Part shown: one piece after another, positions 7,409 through 13,782 of the stretch
How the letters are laid out: every line of letters begins with the position of its first letter
Position numbering within the stretch: position 1 is the stretch's first letter
Virus record (IMG/VR): IMGVR_UViG_3300010430_000153
Coordinates: 1-41,694 of that record
DNA from: a virus
DNA length: 41,694 bases
Reading direction: 5' to 3' (one strand)
The notes under the pieces: generated by a model
Database searches by the model: none
What the model was told of the DNA's origin: nothing
What the model saw: only the letters and a program-made list of their open reading frames with translations
Position numbers and translations under genes: made by a program

Positions 7409-8005
7409 TCAGGCCGCGTTGGCCTCCATCAGCCAGTCAGCGACCGGCGTCTTGTCCGCCTTCTCGTTGGCGATCCCGAGCACCTTCCGCTGCTTCGAGT
7501 CGTCCGCCGCTTCGATGTCCTCGAACGTCTTCCAAGCCCCGCCCGTGAGCCACGCGACGACGCGATTCGCGTCGGCCTTCGACTTGCAGCCCGAAGCGTG
7601 CAACAGGCTCTTCAGTTCCTCGGACGGTGCCGGCGTCGGCCTTGTGTTCTCGCCGCGTTGCTGCTGAGCGATTGCCCCCTCGACCTCGTTGGCGGATGCG
7701 AACTCCTCACCGGCGTATCCGAGTGCCGCGAGCGCCCGCCCGATGGCCGACGTCTCGCAGTTCTCCAGGGCCGACGTCCGGTTGATTGCCCCTTGCCCCC
7801 GGTCCTCTTCCGCGTGACCGGTCGCGAGCGTGCGACCGCTTTCGTCGGTGATGACCGCTCGGACGCAGACGACGTCGCCGCGGGACACGATCTCCGTCTC
7901 GACGCCGTAGGCCGGGTGCTCCGATCGGAACTCCTCGACGCGGAGTGCGACGGTCTTGTACTGCTTCCCGCGAATGTCGACGGTGCCGGTGGATTGCTTC
8001 GCCAT
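7409..8005 (-). CDS. putative ssDNA-annealing/binding recombination protein (Erf/Rad52-like phage type)
   Basis: The product has 198 residues. The N-terminal two thirds contain VDIRGKQYKTVALRVEEF, then a beta segment (VVCVRAVITDESGRTLATGHAEE), then INRTSALENCETSAIGRALA. That last motif is shared with phage proteins annotated as Erf-like annealing or ssDNA-binding proteins. The C-terminus has a short helical domain. It lies just downstream of a 3'-5' exonuclease, as in phage recombination modules. The annealing role is inferred from motif and context. The ATG overlaps the exonuclease stop by one base. Confidence 0.65.
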   Translation of the reverse strand: MAKQSTGTVDIRGKQYKTVALRVEEFRSEHPAYGVETEIVSRGDVVCVRAVITDESGRTLATGHAEEDRGQGAINRTSALENCETSAIGRALAALGYAGEEFASANEVEGAIAQQQRGENTRPTPAPSEELKSLLHASGCKSKADANRVVAWLTGGAWKTFEDIEAADDSKQRKVLGIANEKADKTPVADWLMEANAA

Positions 8006-8814
8006 CAGAATCCAGCCTCCAACCCTTCGGGGACCTCGAACGACTTCACGAACAGACCGTTCCAGCAGCGGTGCAGGTGCCGCACGCGATCGATGTCGAC
8101 CTCGACGTGCTCGACGACCGCGGCCGGGTCCGTCGCCCACACGTCCGCAACCTCCGAGCCGTCGATGTCGTCACGGAGCCCGAAGCCGTACTCGTGGGCC
8201 ACGTCCTCGCACCGACGCCAGCCGCGGGTGCCGAACCGTGCGAGCATCAGGTCGCACACGCCGAACGTCTCGTACGGCCTCCGGTCGAACTCCCGGGTCG
8301 GCTTGACGCCGAGGATGGCCGAGCGAGCGAGGATGAACGGGAGGTCGAAGCCGAGCACGTTCCAGCCGACGATCTTCACGTTGCCGTTGACCCGCTCCCA
8401 GAACTCCTCGAGCCCCGCCCGCTCTTCCGTCTCGCTCCACGTCTCCTCGTGGTCGCCGAAGCCGAACGCGACGATCCGGCCGTGCTCCGGGACGAGGCCG
8501 GCGGCCGTCGCCTTGTCTTCCTTCCCGAGCGACGCGATCCGCTTGGCGATCTTGCCGAGGACCGTCGACCGCGACGGGGAGCCCGTGACCTCGAAACGGC
8601 CCTGCTCGGCAACGTGGGCCTGAGTCAGCCAGTCGAGCGTGATGCGGGGGTTCCGCAGCAGCTCGTCGACCGCCTTGCCCGTCGTCTGCTGGATCGCGAG
8701 AGCCGGGCCGAGCGGGTCGCTCTCGAGGACGCCAACCGGCGGCGTCCTGTAGAGGTGGCTGCGGTGCTCGTCGGGAATCGTCTCGAGGTCGAGGTAGAGG
8801 ACGGATTGGCTCAC
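8005..8814 (-). CDS. 3'-5' exonuclease, DnaQ-like (RNase H fold)
   Basis: The product has 269 residues. ExoI is YLDLET at residues 7-12 (D9, E11). ExoII is the GWNVLGFDLPF segment near 148-158. An ExoIII-like region with D and H follows in the C-terminal part (DVWATDPAAVVEHVEVDIDRV). This is the DEDD exonuclease layout, which trims DNA in a two-metal reaction. No polymerase domain is attached, and no polymerase gene was found in the window. It is coupled to the putative annealing protein, so a role in recombination or replication is likely. The GTG overlaps the upstream stop (GTGA). Confidence 0.78.
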   Translation of the reverse strand: MSQSVLYLDLETIPDEHRSHLYRTPPVGVLESDPLGPALAIQQTTGKAVDELLRNPRITLDWLTQAHVAEQGRFEVTGSPSRSTVLGKIAKRIASLGKEDKATAAGLVPEHGRIVAFGFGDHEETWSETEERAGLEEFWERVNGNVKIVGWNVLGFDLPFILARSAILGVKPTREFDRRPYETFGVCDLMLARFGTRGWRRCEDVAHEYGFGLRDDIDGSEVADVWATDPAAVVEHVEVDIDRVRHLHRCWNGLFVKSFEVPEGLEAGF

Positions 8815-8984
8815 TTGCGTCCGCCCTTTGCGAGTTCGATGGGCGACGCCTGCACCATCGGCCCGCGACCATACCGATGCTGCATCTCGACGACCTTCAA
8901 CAGCTTCCCGCCAGCAGCCACGGCAGCATTTGCCGAGCGGGTGTCAATCCGCTCGTCGACGATGTCGGAGATAAGGTCGCTCAT
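8811..8984 (-). CDS. hypothetical early protein
   Basis: A 57-residue helical protein with a short Gly-Lys-rich middle (AAGGKLLK). It is not recognised. The ATG at 8982-8984 overlaps the upstream stop (ATGA) and its own stop overlaps the exonuclease start, so it is firmly part of the early operon. Confidence 0.6.
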   Translation of the reverse strand: MSDLISDIVDERIDTRSANAAVAAGGKLLKVVEMQHRYGRGPMVQASPIELAKGGRK

Positions 8985-9541
8985 GAAGTCTGCGAAGTCT
9001 TCGCTCGTCTTGATTCCTCGACCAGCGACCTCAGAGCAGCGGGGTTTCCCGTCTCGACGAACCGACGCACCTCCCGCAGTTGCCGCCTTGCCACATGAAT
9101 CGCTTCGGCGTCGCGTTGCTTTCTTTCGAGCCATTCCGCCAACTCCTCTACAAGTTCGAGGTCGCACACACCCATGATCGCCCGAATACAAGTCGAAGCG
9201 ATCTCGTCCTTTCCACCTTCGCTTCTCAGAGCCTTCTGCCACGCAGCGGCCATCGCCTCAGCCACTTTGCGGTCCTTTGTTCTGCAAGACTTCATCCCTA
9301 TGCGGCGGCACCCCTCTTTCGCGAGCATCTGCCAGAACGGGCTACGCTCCCTCCGTATCACGTAGACCCGGGCGTTTGGCTTCGACTGCCGTGCCAGCCG
9401 CAACGCATGCACTTTCCTTTCCACCTCGTCTCGGGTGCTCCCATAAATGGTCACCCTGCGGCCGGACTCAGAAACTCGCCCAACCCAGCGACCGTCGCGA
9501 CGCTGAAATATGGATCCGCTCCCGCGCCGACTGCGGCTCAC
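8981..9541 (-). CDS. AP2-like/integrase-arm-type DNA-binding domain protein, no catalytic domain
   Basis: The product has 186 residues. Its first 50 (RGSGSIFQRRDGRWVGRV, then RRVTIYGSTRDEVERK) resemble the three-stranded AP2-like arm-binding domain at the N-terminus of many phage integrases. The rest is helical and basic and has none of the R-H-R-Y catalytic residues. The phage integrase at 11490-12317 in turn lacks such an arm-binding domain. It may be an excisionase-like or accessory DNA-binding factor, or a truncated integrase relic. Base composition looks AT-richer than its neighbours. The GTG overlaps the upstream stop. Confidence 0.6.
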   Translation of the reverse strand: MSRSRRGSGSIFQRRDGRWVGRVSESGRRVTIYGSTRDEVERKVHALRLARQSKPNARVYVIRRERSPFWQMLAKEGCRRIGMKSCRTKDRKVAEAMAAAWQKALRSEGGKDEIASTCIRAIMGVCDLELVEELAEWLERKQRDAEAIHVARRQLREVRRFVETGNPAALRSLVEESRRAKTSQTS

Positions 9542-9798
9542 ATTCCCCTCCCAGTAAATGCTGCGTTCGGGCTCACTCCGACCGGCCATCGCGGCAACCG
9601 CAGGCCGGCGTCGAGTTCGTCCAGGCAGTCCGCGCACATCGTCCGTCGCGGGTCACGCTCGGCTCGCTTGCACCGGATGCAGAGCCAGCCGTCCTCGATG
9701 TCTTCGCCGCGGAGGGGACGTTCCGCGGCCGGCGTCCGGGTATCGCTTTCCGACGAGGAGCACAGTCCCCGGCTTGCCGTTGTTCGGGTCTCGGTCAT
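9538..9798 (-). CDS. small zinc-finger-like protein (CxxC...CxxC)
   Basis: The 86-residue product has WLCIRCKRAERDPRR followed by MCADCLDEL, two CxxC knuckles about 12 residues apart, consistent with one zinc site. The N-terminal third is Ser/Thr/Arg-rich and probably disordered. The ATG overlaps the upstream stop (ATGA). A role as a small transcription or host-takeover factor is possible but not shown. Confidence 0.6.
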   Translation of the reverse strand: MTETRTTASRGLCSSSESDTRTPAAERPLRGEDIEDGWLCIRCKRAERDPRRTMCADCLDELDAGLRLPRWPVGVSPNAAFTGRGM

Positions 9799-10127
9799 GG
9801 CTTCACGTACTCCCGAAAGCGGACGGTCTCGCTCTCCTCGTCGAAGTACGGCACCAGCGTCGCGGCCTTCGACTCCTGCGCGACGTGGTGCCAACGCGGG
9901 TCCGACCGGTCGATGAAGTCGAACCCGACCACGCGGACGTCGGCGAGGTGCTCGACTTCGCTGTCCGTCTCGGTCATGTACCGCAGCCGGGCGGCGATCT
10001 GGTCGAGGGCGTCGTCGAACTCGTTGAAGACGACGTAGTCGATCTGCTGCGCGAGGCCGTTGACTTGGAAGTCGTCGTCCTCGTCGAGGATCACCACGTA
10101 GTAGTCGCACTGCGGGAACTCGCTCAC
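9795..10127 (-). CDS. hypothetical acidic early protein
   Basis: A 110-residue, strongly acidic protein (ILDEDDDFQ, NEFDDALDQ) with an alpha/beta pattern. It is not recognised. The GTG at 10125-10127 overlaps the upstream stop (GTGA). Small acidic early proteins sometimes mimic DNA, but nothing beyond charge supports this here. Confidence 0.6.
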   Translation of the reverse strand: MSEFPQCDYYVVILDEDDDFQVNGLAQQIDYVVFNEFDDALDQIAARLRYMTETDSEVEHLADVRVVGFDFIDRSDPRWHHVAQESKAATLVPYFDEESETVRFREYVKP

Positions 10128-10321
10128 GATTCCGTCTCCCTGTCCATGAGTGCTGCACCGTCCCAGCCGACGAGCCGCCGGCACTCGACGACGAACTCGG
10201 TCACGCGAATGCACTCGCCGCTGAGCACGACCACCGGCACCCGCCGCTCCGACCGTGCGAGCAACGCGACGGACGCGGCGAGGGCGAGCGTGCAGAGGAA
10301 GTACGCGAGGAATGCGGTCAT
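10124..10321 (-). CDS. small membrane protein
   Basis: The 65-residue product starts with one hydrophobic segment (MTAFLAYFLCTLALAASVALLA), followed by a short soluble domain of about 40 residues. It is probably an inner-membrane protein with one transmembrane helix. Its ATG overlaps the HTH gene stop by one base. A role in exclusion or early host interaction is possible but not shown. Confidence 0.6.
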   Translation of the reverse strand: MTAFLAYFLCTLALAASVALLARSERRVPVVVLSGECIRVTEFVVECRRLVGWDGAALMDRETES

Positions 10322-10668
10322 CAGTACGTCTCCCCCTTGTCGAGCGGCCCCCAGTGCGAGCCGGGGATGACGGCTCGCGGGTTCTTGATGGATCGCCGTG
10401 ACTGCTCCTGCTCGGGAGTCCATCCCGCCCGAATCGCGAGCAGTTCGGCCTGCAACTCCTCCGGTGTCGGGTCCGCACCCTCGGTGAACTTGCCAGCCCC
10501 AAGGTCGACGGACCCGTCCTCCAACAACCGAGCCTCACCGTTCACAATGCGGCGGACGGTGTAGAGGCTCACGCCGTACTTCTCGGACAACGCCCCCACG
10601 CCACGCTCTCGCGAATGCGGCTCGTGCTCGTCGATGATGGCGGCGACGACTTCGGCGGGGACGTGCAT
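10321..10668 (-). CDS. HTH-type small regulator
   Basis: The product has 115 residues. Residues about 27-45 (ALSEKYGVSLYTVRRIVNG) form a helix-turn-helix in which the loop GVS precedes a recognition helix. The C-terminal half is extended and charged. The ATG at 10666-10668 has GGAGG at 7-base spacing; a GTG lies one codon upstream. As one of the first genes after the early promoter it may be a Cro-like or early regulator; this is an inference. Confidence 0.65.
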   Translation of the reverse strand: MHVPAEVVAAIIDEHEPHSRERGVGALSEKYGVSLYTVRRIVNGEARLLEDGSVDLGAGKFTEGADPTPEELQAELLAIRAGWTPEQEQSRRSIKNPRAVIPGSHWGPLDKGETY

Positions 10669-10808
10669 CACCGGACCTCCCTTGAGCCGCTACACGCGGC
10701 GACGATGCACGCCGAGACGAGCAGGGCGGCGAGCGTGATGGAGACGGGGTCGAGCGTCATCGCGACCGCAAGAAGGCGCAGCAACGACGGGGTGACGTCG
10801 ATGGGCAT
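10668..10808 (-). CDS. small hydrophobic protein, first gene after the early promoter
   Basis: A 46-residue ORF from the ATG at 10806-10808 with a hydrophobic stretch (ITLAALLVSACIVAACSG) containing a lipobox-like cysteine. The start is uncertain: an in-frame GTG at 10920-10922 would give 84 residues but lies only a few bases from the expected transcription start, and an ATG at 10758-10760 would give 30 residues. In the leader, TGCCCG and CGGGCA (10836-10853) form a 6-bp hairpin. The function is not known. Confidence 0.4.
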   Translation of the reverse strand: MPIDVTPSLLRLLAVAMTLDPVSITLAALLVSACIVAACSGSREVR

Positions 10809-10934
10809 GGGCGCTGTGCTTCCGTTCGTGCGCCGTGCCCGATAGAGCGGGCAGCAGACGCGACCTCCGATGTTCAAGCCGCACGTTGCAGCTACGCGGT
10901 TGGAATGAGTTTCAAGGCTCACCCAACGGCGGGC

Positions 10935-10963
10935 AGAGTACGTCCCCTATACGGGACTGTCAA
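10935..10963 (-). promoter_or_regulatory. early leftward promoter (pL-like), sigma70 type
   Basis: On the minus strand a perfect -35 box TTGACA (10958-10963) is followed after 17 bases by a weak -10 TACTCT (10935-10940). It points into the early operon. The operator-like palindrome 10942-10957 fills the spacer, so bound repressor would block RNA polymerase. Confidence 0.7.
10942..10957. promoter_or_regulatory. operator-like palindrome O1
   Basis: The 16-base site GTCCCCTATACGGGAC has inverted arms GTCCC/GGGAC. It matches 13 of 16 positions of the second site at 11211-11226 and lies between the -35 and -10 boxes of the early promoter, directly behind the repressor gene. Confidence 0.65.
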
Positions 10964-11193
10964 GCGCGAATCGGAAACTTTCCAGTCAGCAGGTCGGAAA
11001 GCTCCATTCCAAGGGCTTCGGCGAGCTTGTCGGCTCGGTCGAGCGTGATTCTCTCCTCGCCACCCAGCACGCGATAGAGGCTCGCGCGACCAACACCGGC
11101 GCTCTTCGCGAGTTCACCGATGGAGGTGCCGCGAAAGCGGATGGCTTCTCGGAGGTTGTCGACGAATGCGTCCACGGCGGATTCTCGTTGCAC
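10960..11193 (-). CDS. XRE-family phage repressor
   Basis: The 77-residue product is almost entirely one HTH_3 domain: a first helix (DAFVDNLREAIRFRG), the HTH (SIGELAKSAGVGRASLYRVLGGE), then DRADKLAEALGMELSDLL. It has no C-terminal cleavage or dimerisation domain as in lambda CI, so it is a small one-domain repressor. The GTG at 11191-11193 has GGAGG 7 bases upstream. It is flanked by two similar operator-like sites, one in its own promoter and one in the early promoter. It is the likely lysogeny regulator; a Cro-like role is the alternative. Confidence 0.8.
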   Translation of the reverse strand: MQRESAVDAFVDNLREAIRFRGTSIGELAKSAGVGRASLYRVLGGEERITLDRADKLAEALGMELSDLLTGKFPIRA

Positions 11194-11207
11194 GGGTCTG
11201 CCTCCGA

Positions 11208-11235
11208 AGTGTACCGTGTACGGGACGTGCTGCAA
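11208..11235 (-). promoter_or_regulatory. repressor promoter with overlapping operator O2
   Basis: A -35-like TTGCAG (11230-11235) and a -10-like TACACT (11208-11213) lie 16 bases apart, upstream of the repressor ribosome binding site. The operator-like sequence GTACCGTGTACGGGAC (11211-11226) overlaps the spacer and -10. This suggests that the repressor controls its own synthesis. Confidence 0.55.
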
Positions 11236-11311
11236 GATGGCAGACGCTTGAAACCCCGGAGGTCGCGTCAGCGACGGGGCACCGGTCCTCGCGGATACGG
11301 TCGTCTGCCAA

Positions 11312-11364
11312 TGCCCGAGGGGAGACTCGAACTCCCACCACGTTGCCGTGACTAGGTCCTGAAC
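11312..11364 (-). other. attP core: 3' half of tRNA-Leu(CAG)
   Basis: Read on the minus strand, these 53 bases are the end of a class II tRNA: anticodon loop TTCAGGA, 3' anticodon arm CCTAG, a variable arm (CACG-GCAA-CGTG), a T arm (GGGAG-TTCGAGT-CTCCC), 3' acceptor CTCGGGC and discriminator A. No 5' half is present: the bases before the anticodon loop do not pair with CCTAG. This is the usual layout of a phage attP that restores a host tRNA-Leu on integration. The integrase and repressor flank it, and phage genes lie on both sides, so the window is the unintegrated form. Confidence 0.85.
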
Positions 11365-11403
11365 TTTCTGCCCCTCGCATGAGGGGTTCCCGTGGTGGTT
11401 TTT
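11335..11403 (+). repeat. nested inverted repeats next to attP, T-run at the end
   Basis: The outer arms CCACCACG (11335-11342) and CGTGGTGG (11391-11398) are perfect and are followed on the plus strand by TTTTT. Inside lies CCCCTC-GCAT-GAGGGG (11371-11386). It could be an attP arm structure or a terminator. Apart from these repeats and the promoter of the repressor, I see no gene in 11194-11489. Confidence 0.5.
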
Positions 11404-11489
11404 GCCAGCAGTTCGGCTGACGCCACCCATCGACGAACGGACACACGTTGAGCAGGCACGACGCCCGATAACCGCGTCGGAGGTGTGCC

Positions 11490-12317
11490 GTGCGTAGCGT
11501 TTTCCGCCACTTTGCCGAAATCCGAATCGACGTCAGCATTCGCACGCTCGAGCAGTACGACATCGCCGTGAGTCAGTACGACGAGCACGCGGGCCGCGAC
11601 GCCTGCGACGCCGAGAGTCTGCGGGCGTTCCTTCGGGCGATTCGCGAGACGCGGTCAGCGAGGACCGCGAACAACAAGCGGCAGGCGTTGCTGACGCTGT
11701 GGCGGTTCGCCCACGAGGAGCGACTTGTCGACGTCGAGCCCCCGCGAATCACGAAGTTCCGCGAGGCGAAGCGGGAGCCGACAGCCTGGACGGTGCAGGA
11801 GGTCGGGCAGCTGCTCGCCGCGTGCCGTCGCGCCCGGACGGTCGGCGGGTCGTGGACGCCGCAGCACTGGCGAGCCCTCGTGCTCACCGCGTACGACACC
11901 AGCCTGAGAATCGGCTGCCTCTTGGCGGTCCCGCGTGACTGCCTCGAAGGGTCGGTCCTCTACGTGCCGGGCGAACTCCAGAAGCACCGCCGCGACAGCC
12001 GTCACCGCCTGCACTCGACGACGGTGGAGACGATTGCCACGCTGCCGGTCACGCACCGACTGTTCCACTGGCCGGTTCGCCGGCGAGCGTTGTGGGTCGA
12101 GTTCGGCGTGATACTCGACGACGCCGGTCTACCCCACGGACGGCGCGACAAGTTCCACCGGCTGCGTCGGACGAGCTACAGCTACGTTGCCGCCGCACTC
12201 GGCATCGACGCGGCGACCCGTCACGCAGGGCACGCGGGCGACCTGTCGGCGGTGTACCTCGACCGGCGACTCCTCGACGAGCCGGATCCGCTGGACGCGC
12301 TGCCGCGACCGGCGTGA
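11490..12317 (+). CDS. int: tyrosine recombinase (phage integrase)
   Basis: The product has 275 residues and is the main plus-strand gene. Residues 1-90 form a SAM-like core-binding domain; the rest is the catalytic domain. Likely catalytic residues are R140 (TSLRIG), K165, H223 and R226 (HRLRRT), H248 and the nucleophile Y256 (AVYLDR). It lacks an N-terminal arm-binding domain. The GTG at 11490-11492 has GGAGG 6 bases upstream. It would recombine the adjacent tRNA-Leu attP with the host attB. It is convergent with the end of the late operon. Confidence 0.88.
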   Translation: MRSVFRHFAEIRIDVSIRTLEQYDIAVSQYDEHAGRDACDAESLRAFLRAIRETRSARTANNKRQALLTLWRFAHEERLVDVEPPRITKFREAKREPTAWTVQEVGQLLAACRRARTVGGSWTPQHWRALVLTAYDTSLRIGCLLAVPRDCLEGSVLYVPGELQKHRRDSRHRLHSTTVETIATLPVTHRLFHWPVRRRALWVEFGVILDDAGLPHGRRDKFHRLRRTSYSYVAAALGIDAATRHAGHAGDLSAVYLDRRLLDEPDPLDALPRPA

Positions 12318-12550
12318 TTGGGTTCGGCGGGGCAGGGTGGTAGGATTGTTGGTGAAGCGTTGCTGTTCTCGAATATCTGGCCTCACGGCCGGGGTGCCGC
12401 CCTCACCGGTTGGATAGGTTCAGCGACGCCTTCGTTCCCTTCGGGGCTAGGGACCACGCTTGTCGTGAGTCCGAGAGTCGTCCTGCTTCGGCGGGGCGGC
12501 TCCTTTCGTGCGCCGCGGGCAGTTGTGGGACTTGCTTCGTTGGCTGACGG
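12318..12550. other. intergenic region between integrase and late operon end
   Basis: This 233-base stretch separates two convergent transcription units. I see short GC-rich inverted segments but no clear terminator with a T-run, no RNA gene and no supported ORF. A plus-strand frame open across it starts at TTG without a ribosome binding site and runs antisense into the next gene. Confidence 0.5.
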
Positions 12551-12907
12551 CTACCAGCACGGCGCAAACCGTCCGCCGCACTCCCTGAACTTCGCCTCGC
12601 GGTCGTACGGCGTCTCGGTGACGAGGTGGACCTTCGACCGGAGCACGTACACCTTGCCGGGTCCGCACCACCAGACGACGCGGTAGTGGCCGCCGTAGAC
12701 GTGGACGGCAGGGTAGCCGTCCTTGCGAACCTTGTACCCCCTGTTCACCCACTGCAGCCCGCCGTGCTCGCCTTGGACGACGTCGAGCGCCCACACCTGC
12801 GAGAACCGCACTTCCCCGGTCGGGTTGAGGACGGTGTTCGTCTCCAGCAGGTCGACGTCGATCTCGCGAACGTCGAGCGGGAGGAGGATCAGCAGCAGGG
12901 CGTGCAT
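12551..12907 (-). CDS. hypothetical protein, last gene of the late operon
   Basis: A 118-residue protein with a short hydrophobic N-terminus (MHALLLILLPL) and a beta-rich body with aromatic residues (HYRVVWWCGPG, KVYVL) and three cysteines. The N-terminus could be a weak signal peptide or membrane anchor. The start has GGAGG five bases upstream. It is not recognised; position suggests a late accessory or lysis-related function, without direct support. Confidence 0.6.
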   Translation of the reverse strand: MHALLLILLPLDVREIDVDLLETNTVLNPTGEVRFSQVWALDVVQGEHGGLQWVNRGYKVRKDGYPAVHVYGGHYRVVWWCGPGKVYVLRSKVHLVTETPYDREAKFRECGGRFAPCW

Positions 12908-12928
12908 GGTGTCCTCCGTGATGTACGC

Positions 12929-12967
12929 GCCCCGCCGGCTCCGGGGAACCGCTCCAAGACGCGGGGC
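12929..12967 (-). other. stem-loop before the last late gene
   Basis: GCCCCGC (12929-12935) and GCGGGGC (12961-12967) pair over a 25-base loop in the 87-base gap between two late genes. No T-run follows. It may punctuate the end of the structural operon or stabilise mRNA. Confidence 0.4.
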
Positions 12968-12994
12968 TGACCGCCTATGACGGCCTTGGTGGAT

Positions 12995-13360
12995 TCAGGC
13001 GTCGACGTGGAAGATCGCCGTGCCGCCCTTCTTCGCTCCTGTGCTCGTCGTCACCTTGACGTGGACGTGGTACTTCTGGCCTTCGGTTCCGCCGGCGATC
13101 GTCGCCTGCACGCCCTTGCCGATCGCGACCGTGGTACCGTCACGCAACGTGAACGTCGCCGCGTTGACCGCCTCGTCCGCGGCCGTGAGGCTCGAGGTGC
13201 CGTCCGTCGGGTTGACGAGTTCGATCGTGATCGCGTCGACGGTCGAGATCGTCTCGCCCGAGTCGAGCGCGGGGGAGAAGCTGAATCCGTACGTGTCCTC
13301 GTCGTAGGAGTGCTTCCGGAACTCCTCGTCGAAGAAGACACTGTCGTTCGACGTGGCCAT
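12995..13360 (-). CDS. phage structural protein, tail-fibre-associated (small beta domain)
   Basis: The product has 121 residues from the ATG at 13358-13360 (a GTG lies one codon earlier). It contains FSFSPALDSGETISTVDAITI, then a threonine-rich beta region ending GTEGQKYHVHVKVTTSTG and GTAIFHVDA. Small immunoglobulin-like proteins of this design are common next to phage tail-tip genes. It follows the repeat protein and fibre genes, with a one-base overlap to the former. Tail or virion decoration is likely; the exact role is unknown. Confidence 0.6.
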   Translation of the reverse strand: MATSNDSVFFDEEFRKHSYDEDTYGFSFSPALDSGETISTVDAITIELVNPTDGTSSLTAADEAVNAATFTLRDGTTVAIGKGVQATIAGGTEGQKYHVHVKVTTSTGAKKGGTAIFHVDA

Positions 13361-13782
13361 CACTCGTTCTCCGTCTGCGTGTTGACGATCCGCTTGCCGA
13401 CCGCGGCCTTGGTCTCTCGAGTCCCCGCCGCGGCCGTCACGACCCGGGTGCCGGCTTCCCCGGTCGTGACGCGAGTTCCGAGTTGCGAGTTCACGACCCG
13501 GGTGCCCAACTGCGCCGCCGGCGACACCTCGACGGCCGCGGACGCCTCGCTCTGTGCGGTCGTCTCCCTGGTACCGGCCGCACAGACGAGGATTCGCGAG
13601 CCGGCCGCACAGACGAGGACACGGTCGCCCACGGACGCGGCGAGGATCCGCGTGCCGACCGCGGCCGTGACGATCCGGCTGCGGAGCTGCGTCGCGGGCC
13701 CCACGGGCGGAAGTTGCCCGTCGCCCGGCGGGAAGTACCGGGGCGGGAAGTAGCGGGGGGCGAAGTACCGCGGGGCGAACAT
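13360..13782 (-). CDS. repeat protein with RYFxP N-terminus and nonapeptide GTRV repeats
   Basis: The 140-residue product starts with RYFAP/RYFPP repeats (four in residues 5-19). It continues with about nine copies of a roughly nine-residue unit of the form xAxGTRVVT (variants GTRILA, GDRVLV, GSRILV, GTRETT, GKRIVN), interrupted once by a Glu-containing segment. Such short periodic repeats suggest a fibrous beta structure. It lies between the long fibre gene and a small beta-domain gene and overlaps the fibre stop by one base, so a tail-tip or fibre role is likely. The family is not recognised. Confidence 0.6.
   Translation of the reverse strand: MFAPRYFAPRYFPPRYFPPGDGQLPPVGPATQLRSRIVTAAVGTRILAASVGDRVLVCAAGSRILVCAAGTRETTAQSEASAAVEVSPAAQLGTRVVNSQLGTRVTTGEAGTRVVTAAAGTRETKAAVGKRIVNTQTENE

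Noticed and set aside
11312-11364. Functional tRNA-Leu gene
   Set aside because: Only the 3' half is present; no acceptor 5' strand, D arm or 5' anticodon arm can be found upstream.
12318-12686. Plus-strand frame continuing after the integrase
   Set aside because: It starts with TTG without an RBS and runs antisense into a well-supported late gene.
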